This document shows, piece after piece, positions 57,231-64,000 of a stretch of DNA of 64,000 bases. Every line of letters begins with the position of its first letter. The first letter of the stretch is position 1. The translations under genes and the position numbers were made by a program. Below the pieces are notes generated by a model that did not search any database, was not told where the DNA came from, and was given only the letters and a program-made list of their open reading frames with translations. Source of the DNA: Papilionanthe hookeriana x Papilionanthe teres (lineage: Eukaryota; Streptophyta; Magnoliopsida; Asparagales; Orchidaceae); the NCBI GenBank assembly GCA_022702705.1, contig CM040425.1, positions 1,860,001 through 1,924,000 on the forward strand. Reading direction: 5' to 3'.

Positions 57231-58536
57231 TTGGAGTATTAGAAGAGTTTATGGGAAGAATTAAGTCAAAATCATTCTCCTTGGCAATCTACCAATTAGT
57301 AAAATCCCCCCGAATATGTCTTTTCAATTACATACGGGACCTCCCATATTGGTTAAAATTTCTACCTATTCTTCGATGAGTGAGGATAGGTCCTCGGAGC
57401 ACTAAGAGTAATTCACTGTTTCAAAAGGTTTTAGGGTGAATCAATTTATCGTGGGCTCGTGTCATTTTTGCTTGATACAATTCAAGATTTTGTTAGGCTT
57501 GTAGACGTTTGCCTTCTAAATTCATAAGTTCTTCAAGTCGTAATTTGGCATATTCTTTTTCAATTATTTTGTTTGTGACTGTAACTCTGAGTTAAAGAAT
57601 TTGTACTTTGAGTCGTAATAGCCTCAGAACTATATACCAAACAAACGGTGTTGACCGTGTTTGTGTTTGGTATGTAGTCCTATAGGCCCATAGAGCTTCT
57701 ATTAATTGCTCATGCCACTGTCTTGGACTAATAATTAATGTCTTTTTTAAAACTAATACCAATGATTTGTTTAAGGCCTTAGCTAAATCATTGGCTTTAG
57801 GATAATATATTGTAGAATATCTCTAATATATCCCATGTCTCTGAATAAAATTATTCATTTTTGTATTCTTAGATGCCAGTCCATTGTTTGATATGACACT
57901 TTGAGGAATTACAAATCTATAAACAATATGAGTCTTTAAGAAATGGAGAACTTTTTCTTCCTTAATTTCTCTAATTGGTATTGCTTCTGCCCATTTGGAG
58001 AAGTAATCAGTGGCTACTAAATTAAATCGATGGCCTTTAGATAATGGATCGTCTATAGGGCCCACTATATCTGTTCCCCAACATTCAAATGGCTAAGATG
58101 CAATGGTTGGATGTAATACATTTGGTAGTTGATGTAAAACCACTCCATGTATCTGACATTGATGACATATCTTTGCAGTTTCAAGACAATCAGTCATAAT
58201 TGTCAGCCAATAATATCTCATTCTTATTATTTTCATTTTCATTTTAGGTCTAGATTGGTGTGCACCACATAGACCCGAATGAACTTTTTTAACAATCTTT
58301 TGAGCTTTAAATTGGTTTAAACATCTTAACCACATTTGGTCAAAAGATCGTTTGAAAAGAATATAATTTACTAGATCATATGACAATGCTCTTTGACTAA
58401 TTTGAGTTGTGAACGAATTATTTTTGGGTAACCTTCTGGTTTGTAATGATTGAATAATTGGTTGTCGCCAATCATTCTTTTCTTTGTCAGTTGTTATTGT
58501 TGTCATGTTTTCACCATTTTTGTGTAGATTGTCCAT
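57231..58536 (-). pseudogene. Tat-like integrase
   Basis: 58093-58536 holds the zinc-binding part (KVHSGLCGAHQS, ICHQCQIHG). 57823-58065 holds the core start with LVATDYFSKWAEAIPIREI, but the second catalytic block reads SNNGLASKN where TDNG is usual, so that Asp is lost. 57600-57720 continues with WHEQLIEALWAYRTT-like sequence, and 57240-57600 holds the C-terminal region (RLEELMNLEGKRL) with stops. Confidence 0.8.
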
Positions 58537-58544
58537 GTCAATAT

Positions 58545-58982
58545 GGGAAAGAAGAACTTATCAAAATCATAATGTCATCTTCTTTTACAAGTTTTACTAA
58601 GGCATCTTCTAAAGAATTGTCTCATCTTGGAATCAAGAAGAAAGCTACATCAGGAATTTGCTGAAGCAATTTTAGAGTGTAACGGAAGTATTGTTCCAGT
58701 CAAGGTTTCAAAGTCTTATATTTGCCTGCAATTTGATTAATAATTAATTAAGAATCTCCATAGATGTCGATATTTTTTATTTCCATTACTATTGTCAATT
58801 CGAGACTGGTTATGAGCGCTTCATATTCAGCTTCATTATGCATTTATGGTTCAATCATGTTATAGAAAAAATTCATCATTGTTTTATCTAGTGTAATGAA
58901 AATTAATCCTACCCCAGCTTTACCTGGTATGATTGTTCGCTTATATTTATCTTTTCAAGCAGATGATGCTCCATTAAAGTAT
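58545..58982 (-). pseudogene. Tat-like second RNase H (aRNH), split by the solo LTR
   Basis: Contains HNEAEYEALITSLEL near 58810-58850, the hallmark Glu block, and a start LYFNGASS next to the insertion at 58987. The preceding residues lie at 60696 and beyond. Reading across the AATTC duplication once restores the usual W-x-LYF-x-G order. Stops are present. Confidence 0.78.
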
Positions 58983-58987
58983 AATTC

Positions 58988-60690
58988 TGATATACCTAAA
59001 ATATATATTATTTTTAAATACATTTCTATACCTATTTTTTATGTTATTGTACTTTAATGGAAGGTATTTTTGTGTTTTTTTTGCAGGTATGATTAAATGA
59101 GTGACTATGATGAAAGTAGCAATAAATGATCAAATTTGAAGCAAAAAATGAAAGGTGTGAATAATTGGCCTTTGGTGGCTAAGTGTCAGATCCTTGGCCG
59201 CATAGGCAACACAGTTAAAGTGACGAATTTTATTTAATTTTGGTAATTTGAAGAGGTTTTTGAAGCATAATTTGGTTTAAACTTCACAAACATCCCATTA
59301 GTGCCAAAACTCATTTAAAATTTGAACGGAGTGATGCATTCTTGATGGCTACATTAAATATGGACATATTTTAAAGAGTCACCAAGGCACCTTTTAGAAA
59401 ACTTTAAAAAGAAGACTTGAAGATCAGAAAAATGGTTTTTGTTGAAGGGTGAGATTAGTGTTAAGAGTCAAGTTTATGTTAGAGAGTTATTGAGAGCACA
59501 CCTTTCCACTTCAGTACATTTATTATCAATTGTATCTAATTTTTATTAAGAATAGAATATGGATTTGGAGTCAACAGAGTTGGGCGCCAACCTCTATTGA
59601 GTTTTGTAAAGGAAAAGTAAAGTTTCAAAGGAACTTCACGAGTCTTGTGGAGAAGATTTTCAGATAAGTGTTTAATTTTGTTTTACATTTGGTTTTAAAG
59701 TAAGACTACTTGTGTTTTCACTATAATTTTTACTTTCAAATCAAGTTGTGATTGTGTTTTCTCCATGGATTCTTAGTAGTTTTCTTTATCTTTTTCCTTT
59801 TAAATGATGAAGTAATTAAATCAATGAAGGAGGTTGTGTGAAGTATAGGATTTCAATGTTGGAAGAAGTTGTGATGATTCACTACCTTGCACTTCATTTA
59901 CTTCTTGATTTCGCCAATTAAGATGTTAAAAATTGTTGGGAGATTATGTAAGATCCATTGCGGTGTTGTCTCAATCAACAATTAGAAAGAATCACATGTA
60001 ATTGTATGGATGATAAGTGTAGTCCATATGATTGGGTGCATATAAATAAGAATATATGCTTATAATGGGGAGTAAGTTAGAGGACTTTAGAGTGACAGGA
60101 TAAAGCCCCCTAATTTGGTTTGATGTGGAAAATTTTGTTATGAGATGTTAGCCTCTAGGTGGAGGGAATCTAGGGAGCTCTAGAGTGAGAGCTAGTATCT
60201 TCCCTGCCTAGCTCATCTACAAGATTTCAAATCATCAAATTAACCAATGTTCTTTATAGAACCAAGTAAGGGTAAAGAATATATTTGCTTCTATTTGGTA
60301 CAATACATGTTAGATACTTCCACAACGAAATTCCATAATTATTACTGATTCATTGAACGAGAAAAAAGATATTTTATTCTCATTTGCTTTTATGTTATTT
60401 TATAGTTGTGTTAACTTTAATTATTTGCCATACTTTTTGTTTAGAAAATACCAAAAACAATATTGAAAAACTTTATATTTTAAAACATACTTTACAAAAT
60501 AATTTTAAAAAAATTATTTTTATTATTTTTTTAAAATTTTAATTCCCCTGTGGGTTCGATATCTCGGGGCTTAATCAAAAAGTCCTTTATTACCTGATAA
60601 ATGTTATGTATTCTTGCGTAGTATCCCATATTATAAATAATTAAAGTATTATTTCATATCTAAAACGTAAGGATAAATATTTGGGGATCA
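58988..60690 (+). repeat. Solo LTR of the LTR-P family
   Basis: 1703 bp from TGATATACC to GGGGATCA, flanked by AATTC on both sides (58983-58987 and 60691-60695). It has no internal sequence, so it is a product of LTR-LTR recombination. It aligns with 22970-24204 plus 37039-37609. It shows what the uninterrupted LTR looks like, including the start TGATATACCTAAAATATATA that is the likely (TA)n target of the LINE array. Confidence 0.93.
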
Positions 60691-60695
60691 AATTC

Positions 60696-61930
60696 CCATC
60701 ATTTTATGTTTGAATTTTTTTCTTTCTAGTATGTGTTCATCGGGTAAATAATCATTAGGAGGTGATCCAATCAGAATTTGGTGTGCTGCTAAGAAATCTG
60801 CCAAGAGTTTTTCTTTAACAACACATAGTGCCACAAATGTTATATCAAATTGGAGCAATATCATTGCCCATATTGTTAATGTTCCAGAAAGTGTTGGTAA
60901 TGTAAGCAAATGTTATAATGGGTTAACTTTTGAAATAAGATTTACTTAATGAGAAAGCATATAGTGCCTTAGCTTTTGAACTGCGAAAATAAAAGATAAA
61001 TAATTCCTTTCAATTGTTGAATATTTTATTTCAGTTGGAACCAAACAATGGATCAAATAATATAATGCATTTTCTTTTCCCTCGTCAATTACTTGGGCTA
61101 GTAACACTCCAAGGGAATTGTCCAGTGTCGCGTTATAAAGGATCAGAGGTCTTCCTAACACAGGGGCTTCTAAAATAAGAGGTGTTCTTAAATATTGTTT
61201 GATTTTTTCAAAGGCGTGTTGGCATTTTTCATCCCACACAAATTTGGTATCTTTTCTGGTTAAGGCAGTGAAGGGCTGACACCTACCTAACAAATTTGAA
61301 ATGAAACATCATATGTATGCTAGTTTTCCTTGAAAGGATCGTAATTGAGTTAGATTTTTAGGAGGAAGCATATTTTGGATGGCTTCAATTTTAAGGGGAC
61401 CAATTTCAATCCCACAATGTCGAAAAACAAATTCTAAAAATTTCCCCGAAGTGACACCAAAAGCGCATTTTAAGGAATTCATTTTAAGATTATATTGACG
61501 TAATCGTTCAAAGATAATTCTCAAACATGTGATCGTCTTTTTATCTACTGTTGATAAACATATTATCCACATAAGATTCGACTTGATTGTGTATAAGTTC
61601 GTCAAAAATCTGTGTCATGGCTCTTTGATAAGTTGCACCAGTATTCTTCAATCCAAATGGCTTAACTTTATAACAGTATATCCCTATGGGTGTCCTGAAG
61701 GCTATATATGCTTCATCTTTTGAAAACATTTTTATTTGATTATATCCTGATGATCCATCCATAAAGGAAAATTTTCCATGTGTGGATGCTATGTTGACCA
61801 TCAATTCTAGGATTGGTAAAGGGAATTCATCCTTCAAACATGCTTTGTTCAAATCCCTGAAGTCTATACAGACCTTAATTTAACCATTTTTATTTTTAAC
61901 TGACACTACATTAGCTAGCCATGTTGGATA
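60696..61930 (-). pseudogene. Tat-like reverse transcriptase and first RNase H
   Basis: 61541-61852 has ACLKDEFPLPILELMVN, SFMDGSSGYNQIKM (first Asp) and YKVKPFGLKNTGATYQRAM. The YxDD box reads YVDN, with Asn from codon AAT at 61562-61564. 61309-61605 is the thumb (CAFGVTSGKFLEF). 60946-61293 is RNase H (FEKIKQYLRTPLIL, YSTIERNYLSFIF). 60696-60909 is the tether with LLADFLAAHQI. Confidence 0.85.
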
Positions 61931-62690
61931 ATTTTATTCTTGTATGAATCCATCCTCAATTAATTTCTTAACTTTGTCAATGACTTGTTGTTCTATTTCG
62001 ACACACATCCCTCTTGGAGCTTATTTAGAATGGATTGCAGTTTGGTTTATCCAAAATTTGTGGATTGCGACTTCTAGAGCTAATCCAGACATTTCGTCAT
62101 AAGTCTAGGCAAAGCAATCATTGTATTCTTTCAAAAGTTGAATTATTTCTTTTTCTTTCTTATTATCAAGGAATGAATTGATTAATGTTGGATTTGGGTT
62201 TTCTTCAGTCCTTAAATTTATTTCTTTTAATTTATCAACAGTCGATTTAATTTTTTCTTCCAATTCTAGGGGAGCATGTTCGATTTGAAAGTCAGGTATC
62301 AGTTTAGAATTATATTCTTCGATGATGACAAGGCAAACTTCCATATCATCTAGAGATTCTAGATTACCAAATCCAATACTCTCCTTAGAATTAGGGTCTC
62401 GTTTATTGTTATCCCACATTTGTTCAACAAAGTGTGGTTATTTTAAGGACCATTATTTGAGCATTAAGCCATTGTGAATAAATTTTTGTGCCCAAGGAGA
62501 ATATAACTCAAAAGGGATTTTCATTAATTTTGCAAGATTTTCATCTTCTAATTTTACATCAATTTTGATACTAGAAGAAGTAGAGCCAAGTCTAAACTTA
62601 ATTGGCTTTTTATCATCACCATATACTTCTTTGACCACTAAATTTTCAATTTTAAAAGAAGAGATTGGAGTTAGGATCATAGCTTGTATA
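61931..62690 (-). pseudogene. Tat-like protease-RT linker region
   Basis: 62105-62419 (acidic, with ERAPLELEEK-like HAPLELEEKIKSTVD and IIQLLKEYNDCFA) is the segment that usually precedes RT in Tat elements. 62453-62680 resembles the end of the protease domain. 61931-62104 is the RT N-terminus in broken frames. Confidence 0.68.
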
Positions 62691-63042
62691 TAATGATTAA
62701 TTTTCTCATATAAAGATTCAAATTATTTTTCTCTTTTTTCTTATTCAAGAAGTATCTTGAACTGACGTTCTTTCTGAACCATCGATGTTATCTTTTCCTC
62801 TTTTGCATCCCTTCAGAGTCCAGGTAAATTTTGAACTTCAATTGTTTCTTCATTTTGATAGTTGGGTTTTCTTTCCCTCGTCCATATCCCTGGCCTTGAC
62901 CTCAGGTGCGATTCTAATAAGAATTATCACCCTTTGTCTGTGTTGAAGAAGAATAGCGTTTTTCATTTATTTTCTTTTCTTTGTCTTTTTCTATTGTATT
63001 CACCAGTATCTGTCTGAAGAATATAGTCTTCTTTATTGGAAC

Positions 63043-63498
63043 CTAATATGCTGCGTCTTCATGTACTCCAATTTCATGGACTAAAAATGGTTGTAAATCT
63101 CTTGTAATACAACATTCCTGCCCTTTTTGTAAGTATTTTAGGCATTGATGCAGTGAAAAAGGAACCATTTTATGCTCATGAAGCCATGGTTTGCCGAGTA
63201 GAGCATTAAAAGAGGTATCAGAATCATTGATATGGAATTTTTTCGTTGTAACTAAGTCATCTATCTTTAAGTGCAATGTTATTGATCCCAAGGCTCGTTC
63301 TCCTTGTTGGTTAAACCATCGTAACATCATTGTATCTCTTGATAATTGGGATGCGTTAATATCCAAATATGCAAGAGTCCTTAAATTCATTATGTTAATT
63401 GAGGCACCTGGATCAATAAGCACCCTTGAAAGTGTCATGTCATTTATATTTACTATGATGTATAGTGAACGATTGTGTTCACTCGTTCTAAGTAACAA
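63043..63498 (-). pseudogene. Tat-like aspartic protease
   Basis: Open for 151 residues: HNRSLYIIVNIN, SRVLIDPGASINIMNLRTL (active-site Asp present, Pro where Thr is common), then FNALLGKPWLHEH. The spacing fits Ogre/Tat proteases. 62690-63042 upstream of RT is Lys/Glu-rich without a clear domain. Confidence 0.78.
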
Positions 63499-63585
63499 GT
63501 CATTGTCAGAAAAGGTAAATTTTGTCTGTTCTTCTAATGAATAAGCTTCACTCTGAGTGATACTAGCAAGTTGAGCTAAACAAAT

Positions 63586-63846
63586 TTATGGGTCTAAAAG
63601 GGCTTTTATCAATGACTCCCTCATTTCTTTGTAAAGCATAAGGGCATCATAAATACTCAATTTTGCTAGTAATTTTATCAGATGAGCTAATACATTGTAA
63701 TCCACTTTGTTGTGGGGACTGTCTTCTTTTTCTTTAGATAGTTGTGGGTATATCAGAGGAATGATCTTTTTCGATGTGACTATTTGTTTTTCTTTCTCTT
63801 GAGGAGCCATTCTGGGAGGTAGAACTTTACCACTTCCAAAACTCAT
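63586..63846 (-). pseudogene. Tat-like gag-pol segment before the protease
   Basis: Open for 86 residues with YNVLAHLIKLLAKLSIYDAL, the helical stretch that precedes the protease in Tat/Ogre polyproteins. The rest of gag lies right of the window. 63847-64000 shows nothing further that I can name. Confidence 0.6.
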
Positions 63847-64000
63847 TTCAACTATTTATCCTATTTTACTGTCTGAATCTTTTCTCTGAGTCTGAAGATT
63901 TCATTTCTATGGAAATCGGTGTTCCTTGTAGTTGGAATGTGACAGTGTCTTTGTCGTTTTCGAAATTATGATTAATGTTATTTTCATTTTGATTTTCATT

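Larger units (their letters stand above)
57231..64000 (-). mobile_element. Tat/Ogre-like Ty3/gypsy retrotransposon, internal part, interrupted by a solo LTR
   Basis: Minus-strand order from the right edge: gag end, protease, linker, RT, RNase H, a second (archaeal-type) RNase H, integrase. Two RNase H domains are diagnostic of the Tat lineage. No LTR of this element is inside the window. Many stops. The interruption at 58988-60690 is a later insertion. Confidence 0.85.

Noticed and set aside
58988..60690. Reading this as the 3' LTR of LTR-P
   Set aside because: It is flanked by its own AATTC duplication and interrupts a minus-strand Tat gene, so it is an independent solo LTR.

Overview
This is plant nuclear DNA made almost entirely of nested, decayed retrotransposons. 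I see no host gene, tRNA, rRNA or CRISPR array. The evidence is the element types: L1-clade LINEs with a DUF4283/zinc-knuckle ORF1 and a ribonuclease H at the end of ORF2, Ty3/gypsy elements with a tRNA-Asp-like primer site (Athila type), and a Tat-type element with two RNase H domains. The strong A+T bias and telobox-type 5' motifs also fit an angiosperm, probably a eudicot. The species cannot be named from this window.

Layout. Positions 1-22908 hold four LINEs (A to D here) in head-to-tail order, all on the minus strand. They are separated only by (TA)n tracts at 5471, 11165, 17199 and 22909. Each is full length at its 5' end (shared GCTCTGCTAGGGTTT about 20-26 bp from the tract) and ends 3' directly in (TA)n rather than poly(A). 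The array sits in the A/T-rich start of the 5' LTR of a plus-strand gypsy element, LTR-P. LTR-P resumes at 22970, is broken at 24204 by a second gypsy element on the minus strand (LTR-M1, 24205-37038, target duplication CCCAT), finishes its LTR at 37609, and starts gag. Its gag is broken at 37944 by a third gypsy element on the minus strand (LTR-M2, 37945-50946, target duplication GTAGT). LTR-P then continues through gag, protease, RT, RNase H and integrase to about 57.2 kb, with no 3' LTR visible. From about 57.2 kb to the window end is a minus-strand Tat/Ogre-like element. Its second RNase H is split by a solo LTR of the LTR-P family (58988-60690, target duplication AATTC).

Coding state. 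Every pol gene is broken. LTR-M2 is best kept but has a 7-residue in-frame deletion over the first RT catalytic motif. LTR-M1 lost the integrase catalytic core. LTR-P and Tat each carry a substitution in the RT YxDD box. Many LINE frameshifts share one signature, CTG read as CTCG, which suggests a systematic sequence error.

Most interesting. LTR-M1 and LTR-M2 each carry two tandem, related accessory ORFs after pol, and LTR-P keeps a shorter relative. In all three families a family-specific G+C-rich block from the U3 part of the LTR is repeated in front of these ORFs. A TATA-like motif follows, 70-77 nt before the ATG. The second ORF of M1 and M2 is also preceded by a predicted 5'UTR intron of about 200 nt. 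These look like internal copies of the LTR promoter that make the accessory ORFs separate transcription units.
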